A stretch of DNA of 64,000 nucleotides from Phyllobacterium zundukense (GTDB lineage: Bacteria; Pseudomonadota; Alphaproteobacteria; Rhizobiales; Rhizobiaceae): NCBI RefSeq assembly GCF_025452195.1, contig NZ_CP104973.1, forward strand, positions 2,959,001 through 3,023,000. The letters are read 5' to 3'. Positions 47,066 to 57,219 of the stretch are shown here, one piece after another. Position 1 is the stretch's first letter. Every line of letters begins with the position of its first letter. Below the pieces are notes generated by a model, which was given only the letters and a program-made list of their open reading frames with translations, had not been told where the DNA came from and did no database searches. A program made the position numbers and the translations under genes.

Positions 47066-48501
47066 TCAATTCGCCGCCACGATCGCTGGCGGCTGCCACA
47101 TCCCTTCGCCCGCCGGCAGTATGGAGGGCGCTTCGCTCTTCGGCCAGTATAGGCGCATGACGAGATAGATTGTGTCATTGGGCGCTGGTAGCCAATTGGC
47201 TTCCTTGTCCACGCCGGGGCTGTCTTTCTGGATATAGAGGGTGAGCGAACCATCCGCGTTCTTCTTCATACCCGGCAGCATCGGCGAGTTGATGAGGTAG
47301 CGATTGATCGGGTTCTTGATCAGAAGCTGGCTCTTGCCGTCATACATCGTCACCGACCAGAAGGAGTTCACCGGCGGGAGTTGCCCGGCGGGAAACGTGA
47401 TGGTGTAGTTGTGCTTGCTGCCGTCGAGCGGCGCACCGGTCGCATCCGTTCGGGTATAGGGGTACATGGCTTCTACGGCATCGTTGCCCAAGAGACCGCC
47501 CTTGGCAGCGCCTGCCCGCATCACCCAATCGCCATCGTAGAAACCCTCGTCGCCAAAGAACGAGCCGACGTTCCAGCCGTTGATGTTTTTGTTTCCGCTG
47601 GCCAGCCATTTGTCGACCTTGTCATCACCCTGCTTCATGGCCACCAGGATTTCGGCTTTATGTTCGAGCGATAGATCCTTGAACTCGAAGGTCTTGCCGG
47701 GACCGATGCCAATCTTCGCAAGTTTCGCGCGAATCGCCCTGTCCCTTGACGTCTCGGGGACGAATTCCAGAGCTGCGTCGAGATATTGAAAGAAGTTGTC
47801 CTTGATCCCGGCAGTGGTGGCAGGAAGGAACTCGATCTTGGGCGCGGCGGGTGCGGCGGGTTGTTTAAGGAAGCCAGAAAGCGGTTGCGCCTTGTAGCCG
47901 GCCTGAATTTTCTCAACGTTCGGCATATCTTTGGGGTCAAAGAGTTGGGTGCGGATAAGTGCGAGTGGGAACGGCGTCGTTGATTGAAAGATCTTCTTGA
48001 CCCCAACGGGCGTGTCACCTTTCCAATCGGGACCGACCACCAGGTAGTCGCCCTGGTCGCTCCCAGTGGCGCGCGTGCCGATATAGCCAAAATTGTACGT
48101 ATTGCCGTCGATGAGCTGGACGGAGTAGTAGCGCTTCGGATCGACCACCGGTACCGAAAGGACCACCGGCTCCGCCCGCAGGTCTAGCCAGACGAACGAG
48201 TAAGGGGTGTCGCTGTTCGGCGTAATGACTGCCGTATCCTCGGGAGTGGCAACATGGTGCTGATTGTTGATTTCGTTGAACGGTGCCTTGAACTGGCCGG
48301 AGTTTTTGTCAACGGCGAACTCGTGCATTACGGCATAATTCATCACGAGCGGCAGGCCGTAGATGAAGCCTTCCTCGGCGATGTCCTTGGCCTCGATGAT
48401 GCCGGGGTAGCTCTGCGCCATCAGCAGGCTTGGCCTTGCAATCACGGCGCGCCCGCGGCGATCACCGCGGCGGAGCGAAGTAATTCTCGTTTCGTCAACA
48501 T
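47066..48501 (-). CDS. DUF1254/DUF1214 protein, signal peptide frameshifted
   Basis: Body of about 460 residues: EAKDIAEEGFIYGLPLVMNY and TPEDTAVITPNSDTPYSFVW open the DUF1254 domain, and NSFWSVTMYDGKSQLLIKNP the DUF1214 domain. An ATG at 48501 with GGGGG upstream starts MLTKRELLRSAAVIAAGA, a typical export signal, but that frame stops at once. One missing G near 48450 would join it to AVIARPSLLMAQSYPG. As given, the body lacks a signal unless the in-frame ATG in LLMAQS starts a cytoplasmic form. It follows a porin-like gene on the same strand. Function of the family unknown. Confidence 0.8.
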
Positions 48502-48590
48502 TTGTCGTACCCCCAGGATGAGTTGTCAAATTCGTGCGTGTCAGGGTTGTCTGCTTAAGTTTGGCGCTTGCAGGCGGGCGCTTGTCTTCC

Positions 48591-49397
48591 TCATTTTGGA
48601 AACAGGAATGTTACGGCCAGACGTGCGCCAAAACCGTCAGGGCCGTTGGCAGGGCTCTCGGCCCAATAACGCACACCTGCGGTCAACTGAATTGGCTGCT
48701 TGTTGACCTTCACCAGCTTTGAGACCGTGAAGTTGATGGGAACGGACCAGTCTTCCGTCTCCCAATTGTAGGTGCTCTCCGTGTTAAGCGCGAAGGTCCA
48801 CGCTTTCGGTGTCGTGTAGGAAATGAAGGGTTGCAGGAACGTCGAGTTCACGTCCTGACGATCCTCATCACCCGCGAACGACCAGATGTGGTTGGCCAAT
48901 GCACCATAGGTCCAGTGGCCGGATTGCTTGAGGACAACGGCCGTCGGTCCGGCGCCCCACTTCTCGCCGCCAAGCAAATCGTCCGTTGCGGTCGGCAGAA
49001 GGAAGACAGGTCCCACGCCCCAGACAATGCCTGAAGCGGTTGGTTTCTTCGGCGAGAAGAACAAGCTTTGCGTCGTATCCCCCAGACCGAACTGATCTCC
49101 GGATGGCCCGGCAATGTCATTCTGCCAGACGATCGGCACGATGGTGCGAGAGATGATATTCCAGTCCTCGTTCAGGGTGAACGGAATGACAGGTTGCACA
49201 TTGATGGTGTATTTGCTGCCATCATCCGGGCCGTAGCCGCCATCATAGTTGCCTTGAAATGGTACGCTGATGAGCGAAGCAATGGGATTGGAAAGCTTTT
49301 TGGCCAGCTCCTCGGCACTCTCCTGAGCATGCACGCAAGACATGGACGCAAGGACCGCAATTGAAGCGGACACAAATGCATCACGACGTATGGCCAT
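48591..49397 (-). CDS. Outer-membrane transporter-like beta-barrel protein
   Basis: 268 residues with a signal peptide (SIAVLASMSCVHAQ) and alternating strands ending in aromatic LAVTFLFPK, as in the SphA/MetA-pathway or neuromedin-like channel group. YTINVQPVIPFTLNEDWNII and FFSPKKPTASGIVWGVGPVF are typical strands. ATG 49397 is used over a TTG 5 codons upstream. Probably co-transcribed with the DUF1254 gene 90 bp downstream. Confidence 0.8.
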   Translation of the reverse strand: MAIRRDAFVSASIAVLASMSCVHAQESAEELAKKLSNPIASLISVPFQGNYDGGYGPDDGSKYTINVQPVIPFTLNEDWNIISRTIVPIVWQNDIAGPSGDQFGLGDTTQSLFFSPKKPTASGIVWGVGPVFLLPTATDDLLGGEKWGAGPTAVVLKQSGHWTYGALANHIWSFAGDEDRQDVNSTFLQPFISYTTPKAWTFALNTESTYNWETEDWSVPINFTVSKLVKVNKQPIQLTAGVRYWAESPANGPDGFGARLAVTFLFPK

Positions 49398-49778
49398 AGC
49401 TGTGTTCCCCAAAACAGTTTCACGACGTCTGATCGGCGACAGGGTTCCCCACGCTCCCGCATTTCAGATGGTCGCAAGACCTTCTGACGGAAAGAAGTAC
49501 GTTACTGTAACATCGGGCATGCGGCCGCCCGCGCACCGTGATCCAACAGCGTGTGAATCAACTCCAACGTTTTCAGACCGGTTTCGCGCCATCGCTAAGG
49601 CGCTATCGAGCGTTTGTGAAATGGTGGTTTCCGCCGATCATGACTCATTGCCGCCGCTCTAGTCTGGCCACATCGCTTTTCTGACGGTTCCGTGACCGGG
49701 CGCATGACATTCTTCCGAGGGCAAATGCACAGAATGCCTTCCAGTCGCTGTGGAATAATCCCCGGCTTTTATAGAAGC
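49398..49778. other. Intergenic region, no gene seen
   Basis: Separates the porin-like gene from the anti-sigma gene, both minus strand. No frame with gene-like composition. It must hold the promoter of the porin-like gene; no ECF-type -35/-10 pair could be assigned. Confidence 0.4.
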
Positions 49779-50576
49779 TTATGCGAGCGCGGTTCGCACG
49801 CCTTCAGCCAAATCGTTCAATTTATCCGCTGTGTTACGGCCGATAAGCATGTAACCATGGGTCCGATCCGACCAATAGACGACGTTCATGCCGTGCCGCC
49901 GCTCGGTTTGCGGCGAACGCGGTCCACTCGACGATTGAACGATGCACAGAGCCATTGGTCCGTGCTCGGGATCAAGATATGCGATCTGCCCAAGCGGCTT
50001 GCCATCATACTGCAGAACCTGCGCGCGTTTGAGCGGGATGCCCGGCAACGACACTGCCTGCAGGGGAAGGGAGAGGCCGATCGCGTCACCGACGTTCTGT
50101 AATTGCACGCTCTGCGATTGCTCATCGCTGTCGAGATTGGCGAGTGTATCGGGCGTGTAAAGCGACAGGTATTCGGCAACGACTGCCCGCCAGTCGTCAT
50201 CATGATCACTGGAAGCTTGCTTGAACGCCATGAAGCCCCGATCGGCAGCGACGCCGACGAAGACGAGCCCGATGGCTGCGGCCATGAAACCGCGGCGGGT
50301 CAGGCCCCTTGAAGCCGGCTCGTCGGTGATCGACGCAGGGAGTCCGGCCAGAATAGCTTCCAGCTTCGCCGTCGGGGCGTTTTCGAGCAGCGGCTGGAAC
50401 GCATCGTAAAAGGCCATTTCACTGCGCGAGAGGAATTCATATCGCGCGGCGACAGCCTCATCGATCTTGATCAGCCTATCGATCCTTGCGCGATCCTCGC
50501 CATTGAGTTCGCCATCGAGAAACGCGACCAACATCTCATCGGAGGGCATTTCGGCATGTTTCAGATCAACCATCAT
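49779..50576 (-). CDS. Anti-sigma factor
   Basis: 265 residues. N-terminal zinc-less anti-sigma-like segment (SDEMLVAFLDGELNGEDRAR, about residues 12-31), one transmembrane helix (GFMAAAIGLVFVGVAADRGF, about 95-115) and a periplasmic domain. It overlaps the sigma gene by 4 bp (ATGA), so the two are made together. It should hold the sigma factor inactive at the membrane until a periplasmic signal. Confidence 0.87.
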   Translation of the reverse strand: MMVDLKHAEMPSDEMLVAFLDGELNGEDRARIDRLIKIDEAVAARYEFLSRSEMAFYDAFQPLLENAPTAKLEAILAGLPASITDEPASRGLTRRGFMAAAIGLVFVGVAADRGFMAFKQASSDHDDDWRAVVAEYLSLYTPDTLANLDSDEQSQSVQLQNVGDAIGLSLPLQAVSLPGIPLKRAQVLQYDGKPLGQIAYLDPEHGPMALCIVQSSSGPRSPQTERRHGMNVVYWSDRTHGYMLIGRNTADKLNDLAEGVRTALA

Positions 50577-51199
50577 TTCCCTCCTTCCATCTGTTTGGCC
50601 TTCACATCGGGATCGGCGTGTTCGGCGAGTTTGGCACGGGCCGTTGCCAGGCGGCTCATGACCGTGCCGATTGGTACGTCCAGGACCTCCGCGACCTCGC
50701 GATAGGACAGACCCTCGACATAGGCAAGAAACACGGTCGTCCGTTGCGCCTCAGGTAATTCATTGACCTGGCGCAAGACCTGATTGGCCATGACATGCGT
50801 TTCGGTTTCGTGCTCGCCGTCGAAGGAAAGTGTTACGTCGGCATCGACGAAACCGTTACCCATGCGAATGCGGCGCGACCGGACCTCATTGAGCCAGATC
50901 GAATGCATGATCGAGAACAGCCACCGGTCAAGCCTTGTTCCGCTCATGAACTGACTTGCCCGCTCCAGCGCGCGAACACACGTCGCCTGCACGAGATCGT
51001 CTGCAACGTCGCGCTGGCGGGACAGTACGATACCGTACCGCCAGAGCCGGCCAAGATACTGGGCAAGGCTCGCCCGGATTTCATGTTCGCTCGCGATGAT
51101 TGCCTCCGTCCAGACAAGTCCACTGCGGACATCCGGTGCTGACGACGCTTCTGGTGTCGCCCGACTATAAGCAGAAAGCTGGCGATGAGCGATGGTCAC
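50573..51199 (-). CDS. ECF-type RNA polymerase sigma factor
   Basis: 208 residues. Region 2 in RDVADDLVQATCVRALERAS and WLFSIMHSIWLNEVRSRR; region 4 HTH in LSYREVAEVLDVPIGTVMSR. Pairs with the overlapping anti-sigma gene. Not EcfG, which lacks this kind of membrane partner. Confidence 0.93.
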   Translation of the reverse strand: MTIAHRQLSAYSRATPEASSAPDVRSGLVWTEAIIASEHEIRASLAQYLGRLWRYGIVLSRQRDVADDLVQATCVRALERASQFMSGTRLDRWLFSIMHSIWLNEVRSRRIRMGNGFVDADVTLSFDGEHETETHVMANQVLRQVNELPEAQRTTVFLAYVEGLSYREVAEVLDVPIGTVMSRLATARAKLAEHADPDVKAKQMEGGK

Positions 51200-51254
51200 C
51201 TTGATCCCTTCTTTGTGAACAAATCAAACCGCTTTCAGCCGGGCGACAGCCGCG

Positions 51255-51794
51255 TCAGATCTTTGAAGGCTTTTCAATCGCCTCATGAAGATCGCGATAT
51301 TCCTCGCACGTGGTTCCACAGATCGACTTGATCGTCATCAACTGGTCCTTGGCGAGATCGAGTTGACCCTTGATGACATAGGCTTCGCCGAGATATTCGC
51401 GAACCTTTGCGTATTTCGGATCGAGCGCGAGCGACTTTTTGTACCAGGAGATGCCTTCATCGGTACGGCCGAGCTTGCGCGTGGCATAGCCGCGATAGTT
51501 GAGCGCTTCCTTGGTGTTTGGATCCTTCAACGTATCGAGCATTTCCAGTGCTTCCTGGTAGCGTCCGGCCTTGGCCAGAGTATAGGCGTACTCGGTGCGA
51601 TCCTTGTCCGGAACGGCGCTGCTGGTCTTCTTGACGCATTTTTTGGCCTTGGAATCCCAGACCTGGCCCTTGGGACAGGTGGGCGTCGTGGCAGCATCGT
51701 CGCTACCGCCGCCGCCAGCGGCAAAAGCCGGCATGGAAAAAGCAGCGAGGACGAAGCTGGCGCCAAGCAGGGCCGATGTAATCGAATGTTTCAT
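51255..51794 (-). CDS. Secreted TPR protein
   Basis: 179 residues. Signal peptide (GASFVLAAFSMPAFAAG), a short CPKGQVWDSKAKKCVKK motif with two Cys, then about three TPR units (YAYTLAKAGRYQEALEML; ALNYRGYATRKLGRTDEG; YAKVREYLGEAYVIKGQLD). Periplasmic protein-protein contacts are likely. It lies 55 bp upstream of the sigma gene on the same strand and may be part of that unit. Unrelated function is possible. Confidence 0.85.
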   Translation of the reverse strand: MKHSITSALLGASFVLAAFSMPAFAAGGGGSDDAATTPTCPKGQVWDSKAKKCVKKTSSAVPDKDRTEYAYTLAKAGRYQEALEMLDTLKDPNTKEALNYRGYATRKLGRTDEGISWYKKSLALDPKYAKVREYLGEAYVIKGQLDLAKDQLMTIKSICGTTCEEYRDLHEAIEKPSKI

Positions 51795-52070
51795 GAGTTC
51801 TATCTCCGAATGACAATCTGACATGTGGAGAACACGCCGTACGGCGATTTATTCGGAGATAAGGCCGAATATTTCGAGGCGGCTGATCGGGAAGCGAATC
51901 GGCCTGCAGCAAGCACTAAACAGTGTTGCCGCAATTGGTTTTCTACAAGCGGCCAAAAACCGGAATTGTTTACTCATATCGGCAAGAATTTTGAGTCCCG
52001 GTACGTTCTGCTTGGGGGAGCCAGGATTTATGCTTGACGAAAATATCTGACACTAAAAGCGTAACTTAAA

Positions 52071-52400
52071 ATGGACAGACAAGTGGAGCCAGTTGATAAG
52101 CACAGCGGACAGTTCTTGCAATCATTAGTTGCAGAACCCGAAGCTCGATCAACCGCGCCGTCGCGTCGAAAGCCGCAGCTCCGCTCTCCAGTTGACTTGG
52201 CGAAGCAGCGCGTTGCAGCCGCGAGGCTTGCCGCGGACAATAGTTTGCTTCGTGCAAAGGCGGCTCCGAAACCGCACGAGATTACCAATCCTGCCTTCAT
52301 AGCTCTGTTTGAGGCCCATCAGCGGGATCGGGAAGTGCTGTTCGCGGCGATGAGAGCGCTCGAGAAGGAACAAAGCGGTAGCGTTTCGCACGCGCGCTGA
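52071..52400 (+). CDS. Hypothetical protein, 109 residues
   Basis: Basic and disordered first half, then an ordered-looking helical end (EITNPAFIALFEAHQRDREV, then MRALEKEQ). No clear ribosome site, no family recognised. Followed by an OsmC gene 36 bp later. Confidence 0.45.
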   Translation: MDRQVEPVDKHSGQFLQSLVAEPEARSTAPSRRKPQLRSPVDLAKQRVAAARLAADNSLLRAKAAPKPHEITNPAFIALFEAHQRDREVLFAAMRALEKEQSGSVSHAR

Positions 52401-52436
52401 GTAGGGTCAGGGCATCTAAAGTCGGGAAATCATCCA

Positions 52437-52862
52437 ATGTCGGAACTCAAGATCAGGACCCGCGCAGTAGGCGCGACGTCCGTGCTCCAGCCCAAGGAGC
52501 TGCCGCTCGTCACATCGGAGACGGGAGGCGAGATCGGCGTTGTTACCTCGGTTTCCGAACCCGGCTTCAGCCCGATCGATTTGCTGTATAGTTCACTGTC
52601 GGCGTGTATTGCATTGAGCGCACGCATTGCCGCCAGCCGCCTCGGCGTTGCCGACAGGCTCGGCGAAGTCCGGGTGCACGTAACGGGCGAAAAGGCGCAT
52701 GACGGGCCGTCGCGCATTGCCCGCTTCGATATTTCCATCGAGATCGATGGCGAGCTCGATAGCGCAACGAAGCATGAGATCGTCGAGGCTGCTGAAGAAA
52801 TCTGTACCGTCAGCAATACGTTGCGCGGCAATGCCGATTTTGTCACCAAGCTAGCGGACTGA
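52437..52862 (+). CDS. OsmC-family protein
   Basis: 141 residues. FSPIDLLYSSLSACIALSAR holds the first conserved Cys and EEICTVSNTLRGNADF the second, the pair used by OsmC/Ohr peroxidases. Likely cytoplasmic peroxide or thiol reactions. It converges on the MFS gene, 7 bp apart. Confidence 0.9.
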   Translation: MSELKIRTRAVGATSVLQPKELPLVTSETGGEIGVVTSVSEPGFSPIDLLYSSLSACIALSARIAASRLGVADRLGEVRVHVTGEKAHDGPSRIARFDISIEIDGELDSATKHEIVEAAEEICTVSNTLRGNADFVTKLAD

Positions 52863-52869
52863 AGCGGCG

Positions 52870-54306
52870 TCAGGCCTTCCTTGCGTGGCCGGAGACTTCA
52901 GCCCCGGCGTTCCATGGCAATTCGAGAAAACGAAGAGCAGACACGACGCCGATAAGGCCGACGACGAAGAATGCCACGCGAAAATCCATCAATGATGTGG
53001 TGACATTGCCGTGAACGATTTGCGACAAGTTGAGGACCATGGCCGCGATGGCAACGCCAAGCAGCATCGACATCTGTTGAAGCATGCTGGAAAGGGTCGA
53101 CGCAGAACTACGCTGTGAAGCGTTGATGTCTGCGAAGGTCAATGTGTTGAGCGCCGTGAACTGCATCGAACGCGACAGGCCCGCAATGAGCAGAAGCGCA
53201 AAAGAGATGATCTCGGGCGTTTCGGCGGATAGGAGCGAACAGGCGGCGAGGGACAGCGCTGCGATCAGACCGTTGAAGCAAAGGATCGAGCGAAAGCCAA
53301 ACCGCCTGAGTAGCGGCGTGGTGACGACCTTCATGCCAAGATTGCCAACGAAATAGACCAGGATGAAAGTGCCCGTCCTGATGGCGCTGAAGCCGAAGCC
53401 AACCTGAAACAGCAGCGGCAACAGGAACGGCGCCGAGTTGATCGAGACGCGGCCTGCTGTTCCGGAGGCTGCCGTGGCGATGGCAAAAGTGTGGATCCTG
53501 AAAACTGACAGATCGAGCAGAGGGTTTTTTACGCGCAGAAAATGTCTGGCCGCCATGACCGACAACAGCGAACCGCCCACAAGCATTGCGACGGCGATGT
53601 AGAACGCGTGGATGCCATGGGTGAAGGATTCAAGGCTGGAGAGGACAAGCGCCAAACCGGCCGCAGAGAGCGCGAAACCTTTCATGTCAAACTTCGGAAC
53701 CGATATTTCACGCTGGTCCGGAACAAATTTGAGGACCAGCAGAACACCAAGGATACCGAGCGGTATATTTATGAGAAAGTTCCAGTGCCAGCTAAAATAG
53801 GTGGTGATGAAGCTGCCAAGGACAGGGCCGATGACCGGCGCGAACAGCGCAGGCCATGTGATGAGCGCGATAGCGGAGACAAGCTCGGACTTCTCCGCAT
53901 TGCGCAGCACGATCATACGTCCGACCGGCGTCATCAGGGCGCTGCCCACGCCCTGAACGGCACGCGCGCCGACGAACTGCCAAAGCGTTTCCGACAGACC
54001 GCAGACAAGCGAGGCGATCGTAAAAATAGCGATGGCAGCAATGAAGACATTGCGAGCGCCGAAGCGATCGCCCATCCAGCCGGAAATAGGGATGAAGACC
54101 GCCATCGACAGCATGTAGACGGTGATGCCGATGCTCATCGCCACGGGCTCGATGCCGAATGACAGCGCCATCTGGGGCAGGGAGGTTGTGATGATCGTCC
54201 CGTCCAGCATCTGCATGAAGAAGGCGACTGCAACAACGAGAGCGACAAGGCGCGGTTGCCGCGCTGTGACGGCTGTTTCCTCGCCGTCCGATAGTGCAGT
54301 CGTCAT
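52870..54306 (-). CDS. MFS exporter, DHA2 family
   Basis: 478 residues, 14-helix DHA2-type exporter. Motifs: QMLDGTIITTSLPQMALSFG (helix 1), GWMGDRFGARNVFI (motif A, about residue 77) and a motif-C-like LFAPVIGPVLGSFITTYFSW. Exports drugs or metabolites with protons. Paralogous to the exporter at 60081-61643, with which it flanks the sulfonate-type operon. A hairpin lies between it and the operon end. Confidence 0.9.
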   Translation of the reverse strand: MTTALSDGEETAVTARQPRLVALVVAVAFFMQMLDGTIITTSLPQMALSFGIEPVAMSIGITVYMLSMAVFIPISGWMGDRFGARNVFIAAIAIFTIASLVCGLSETLWQFVGARAVQGVGSALMTPVGRMIVLRNAEKSELVSAIALITWPALFAPVIGPVLGSFITTYFSWHWNFLINIPLGILGVLLVLKFVPDQREISVPKFDMKGFALSAAGLALVLSSLESFTHGIHAFYIAVAMLVGGSLLSVMAARHFLRVKNPLLDLSVFRIHTFAIATAASGTAGRVSINSAPFLLPLLFQVGFGFSAIRTGTFILVYFVGNLGMKVVTTPLLRRFGFRSILCFNGLIAALSLAACSLLSAETPEIISFALLLIAGLSRSMQFTALNTLTFADINASQRSSASTLSSMLQQMSMLLGVAIAAMVLNLSQIVHGNVTTSLMDFRVAFFVVGLIGVVSALRFLELPWNAGAEVSGHARKA

Positions 54307-54367
54307 TTCATAACCTCAGTATATTTCATGCGGGATGGCCACGACGCTGTGCAGCCAGATATCAAAG

Positions 54368-54394
54368 TGCCGGGCCCGCAATTCAGGCCCGGCA
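54368..54394. terminator. Hairpin after the sulfonate-type operon
   Basis: TGCCGGGCC and GGCCCGGCA arms (9 bp, perfect) with a 9-nt loop, 27 bp beyond the last operon stop. No T-run. Confidence 0.55.
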
Positions 54395-54420
54395 ACCGGA
54401 TTTGTCAACGTGCTCGCGGA

Positions 54421-55449
54421 TTATTGATTGGCGTCGAGTTCCTTGTAGGCAGCGTCGAGATAGCTGGTATCGACCCATTTACCGTAATCGATCGTTCCTT
54501 TCAGAAGCTTTGCCTCTGCCATGAACTTCTCTTCTTCCTTGAGCGAATTGAGCGCTTCGTCGGTGATCTTCGGGTCCTGATAGAACACACCATTCTTGTA
54601 GGTCTTGCGAACGGATTTTTCCGAGGACTTTGTTTCATCGACAAAAATCTTGATCGTGTCTTCCGGGTGTGCGTCGGCCCAGCGCGAAATCTGGATATCG
54701 ACCTTCAGCAGGCGTTTGACCAGATCTGGATATTTCTCCGCAAAGGCGCCATTGACCGAAATGACGTTCGGCACGGCCCATTCGGGGTGCTCCGATCCAT
54801 CGAGAAGAATGCGTGCCTGACCGGTGTCGACGAGTTTTGCCGCCGTGCTGTCCGTTTCCACGATTGCGTCGATGTCACCACGCAACAGTGCAGGGCCTGA
54901 CGCCTCGAATGGCAGATTGAGCGATTCAACGTCGTCGGTCTTCAAGCCGGCGGCTTTCAGCGCCTTGCTGAAATTCGAGTGACGCACTGTGCCGGCGAGA
55001 TATGCAACCTTCTTGCCCTTCAAGTCGGCGACGGTTTTCAGCGGCGAGTTCGTCGGAACGATGATTGCCGAGCCGCCTGTTTTGACGAAACTGGAGATAC
55101 CTATCAGCTTGACATCGGCGCCCGATGCAGCGACGCGCAGGGCAGGGTTGTTGCCGGTGTAGGTGACCTCTATAGCGCCGGTGGCAAGGGCGGTTGTTGC
55201 CTCGGAACCACCACCGGTGAAGGTCACAAGTTCAACCTTGATGCCATCCTTGGCAAATTCCTTTTCCAGCCAGCCATCATGCTGGGCGAGAATGAATTTC
55301 AGGTGACCGGGTGCGGTACTGCCGATGCGAATGACATCCGGCTTTTCCTGTGCGATGGCGGGCAGGGCGAAGCTTGTCAAACCCAGCAGCGAGGCGGCGA
55401 TGGTCTTTATCAGGGTCCGGCGCAAAACGCCGTTGTTTGAAATTGTCAT
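54421..55449 (-). CDS. Sulfonate/nitrate-type ABC substrate-binding protein
   Basis: 342 residues. Signal peptide (IAASLLGLTSFALPAIAQ) and an SsuA/NMT1-like fold: IRIGSTAPGHLKFILAQHDG and VTYTGNNPALRVAASGADVK. It should bind a sulfonate or similar anion in the periplasm. ATG 55449 gives a normal signal peptide. Last gene of the operon, 36 bp after the permease. Confidence 0.9.
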   Translation of the reverse strand: MTISNNGVLRRTLIKTIAASLLGLTSFALPAIAQEKPDVIRIGSTAPGHLKFILAQHDGWLEKEFAKDGIKVELVTFTGGGSEATTALATGAIEVTYTGNNPALRVAASGADVKLIGISSFVKTGGSAIIVPTNSPLKTVADLKGKKVAYLAGTVRHSNFSKALKAAGLKTDDVESLNLPFEASGPALLRGDIDAIVETDSTAAKLVDTGQARILLDGSEHPEWAVPNVISVNGAFAEKYPDLVKRLLKVDIQISRWADAHPEDTIKIFVDETKSSEKSVRKTYKNGVFYQDPKITDEALNSLKEEEKFMAEAKLLKGTIDYGKWVDTSYLDAAYKELDANQ

Positions 55450-55484
55450 AATATGGGTTCCTTCGTTGGCGTTTAGCAGAGGTT

Positions 55485-56351
55485 TCAGTGCGGTGAGGTG
55501 TCGGATTGGCCCTTCCACGAGGTCGCCCAACGCTCAAACCAGACCAGCAGGTAATTCACGATCAGGCCGATGAGTGTCATGGTGAGAATGCCGGCATACA
55601 TATCGCCGGTTTCCATCATCAGCTGCGATTGCTGGATGAGGTAACCCAGGCCAGATTTGGCAGCGAGCATCTCGGCGCCGATAACCGCGAAGATGGAAGA
55701 TTTCACCGCGAGACGCGCGCCGGCAACGATGGAGGGAATGCTCGCCGGAAGGATGACTTTGCGGAACAGATCCACATCTGATGTTCCCATCGAACGGGCC
55801 GCTTTCAACAGCAGCGGATCGACCGCCTTGACGCCGCTGATCGTGTTCACCAGCAGGAAGAACACCGACGAGTAGAAGGTGATCGCAATCTTGGACGCTT
55901 CGCCTATACCGAGAAGCAGGATGAAGACCGGCAGCAAGGCAAACTGCGATGTGTTGCGGAGGGTTTGAACCAGCAGATCGGAGACCTTTTCGAAAAGTGA
56001 ATAACGCCCCATCAAAAACCCGAGCGGAACAGCGACAATTGTCGCCAATCCAAAGCCGATCGCTGCCCGCTGCAGGCTGATGCCGATATGCTTGGCGAGG
56101 ACGCCACTTTCGGCCAGGCCGATCCATGAGCGGCAGACATCGCTGAGCGGAGGAAAGAAGATGGGATTGAGCCAGCCGAGACGCGGTGCGATTTCCCACA
56201 ACAGGAAAAACAGGATGAGCAAGGGCAGGCCATAGCTGAATGTGCCGTCACCGCGCGCCGTCTTGTGCCTGCGGGTAGGCCGGGTAGCACTGGTCGATGC
56301 AATTGATGGCAGCCTGATGCCAATGCCGGGTTTTTCACTGATATAGGCCAT
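55485..56351 (-). CDS. Sulfonate-type ABC transporter permease
   Basis: 288 residues, about six helices, with the EAA-like loop (LLLKAARSMGTSDVDLFRKV, about residue 195) that contacts the ATPase. SsuC/TauC-like. ATG 56351 has GGGAACGGA upstream; longer frames lack support. Confidence 0.92.
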   Translation of the reverse strand: MAYISEKPGIGIRLPSIASTSATRPTRRHKTARGDGTFSYGLPLLILFFLLWEIAPRLGWLNPIFFPPLSDVCRSWIGLAESGVLAKHIGISLQRAAIGFGLATIVAVPLGFLMGRYSLFEKVSDLLVQTLRNTSQFALLPVFILLLGIGEASKIAITFYSSVFFLLVNTISGVKAVDPLLLKAARSMGTSDVDLFRKVILPASIPSIVAGARLAVKSSIFAVIGAEMLAAKSGLGYLIQQSQLMMETGDMYAGILTMTLIGLIVNYLLVWFERWATSWKGQSDTSPH

Positions 56352-56370
56352 GTTTCCGTTCCCTGGATCT

Positions 56371-57207
56371 TTAGTTGGCGTAGGCAGGCGACAGCGCCCA
56401 ATCCTTTTGCGCCTTGTTGACTTCATCACGCAGTGCTTCCCAAACGCGGGCGCGATGTGCGTTGAATTCCGTGCTGGATCGAATGTCGCCATCGCGCGGG
56501 CGCGGCAGATCGATATCGATGATTTCCTTCACCGTGCCGGGACGGGCGGTCATCACAACGATGCGGTCGGCGAGATAAATCGCCTCGTCGATGGAGTGCG
56601 TGACGAAGATCACGGTCGTGTTGATCTTCTCCCAGATCTTCAGGAGTTCGCTCTGCAGGATTTCGCGCGTCTGCGCATCGAGCGCTGCGAATGGTTCATC
56701 CATAAGCAGCACTTCGGGATTGCTCGCCAAGGCGCGGGCGATGGCCACACGCTGCTGCATTCCGCCGGAAAGCTGATTGGGATAGCGATCCTCGAAGCCG
56801 GACAGTCCGAACAGAGCAAGGAAATATCGCGCGCGGTCGCTGCGTTCGCGCTTTGGTACGCCACGCACTTCCAAGGCATATTCGATGTTCGACAGGGCGG
56901 TGCGCCAAGGGAAGAGCGCATATTGCTGGAACACATAACCAGTCTTGGGATCGGGCCTGGTGATGGTGGTGCCATCCAGTTGCACGATGCCCTTGCTCGC
57001 CTGTGTCAACCCGCCGGTGATATCGAGCAGGACAGATTTGCCGCTGCCGCTCGGACCAACCAGCGTGATGAACTCGCCCTTGCGGATGTTCAGATCGACG
57101 CCATCGAGGACAGTGATGCGATCGGTCTCCTCACCGTCGACAGTCACATATTGACCCGGCTTGAGCTGGAAGGTTTTTCTGATACCGGAGACGACAATTC
57201 GGTCCAT
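56371..57207 (-). CDS. Sulfonate-type ABC transporter ATPase
   Basis: 278 residues. [16 protein letters not shown] (Walker A), [16 protein letters not shown] (signature), [16 protein letters not shown] (Walker B) and [18 protein letters not shown] (switch His). SsuB/TauB group. 12 bp after the ferredoxin gene. Confidence 0.93.
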   Translation of the reverse strand: MDRIVVSGIRKTFQLKPGQYVTVDGEETDRITVLDGVDLNIRKGEFITLVGPSGSGKSVLLDITGGLTQASKGIVQLDGTTITRPDPKTGYVFQQYALFPWRTALSNIEYALEVRGVPKRERSDRARYFLALFGLSGFEDRYPNQLSGGMQQRVAIARALASNPEVLLMDEPFAALDAQTREILQSELLKIWEKINTTVIFVTHSIDEAIYLADRIVVMTARPGTVKEIIDIDLPRPRDGDIRSSTEFNAHRARVWEALRDEVNKAQKDWALSPAYAN

Positions 57208-57219
57208 CTGTATTCTCCT

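Noticed and set aside
53542..54162. Plus-strand frame opposite the DHA2 exporter
   Set aside because: Extremely charged Arg/Asp-rich translation typical of an antisense reading of membrane helices.
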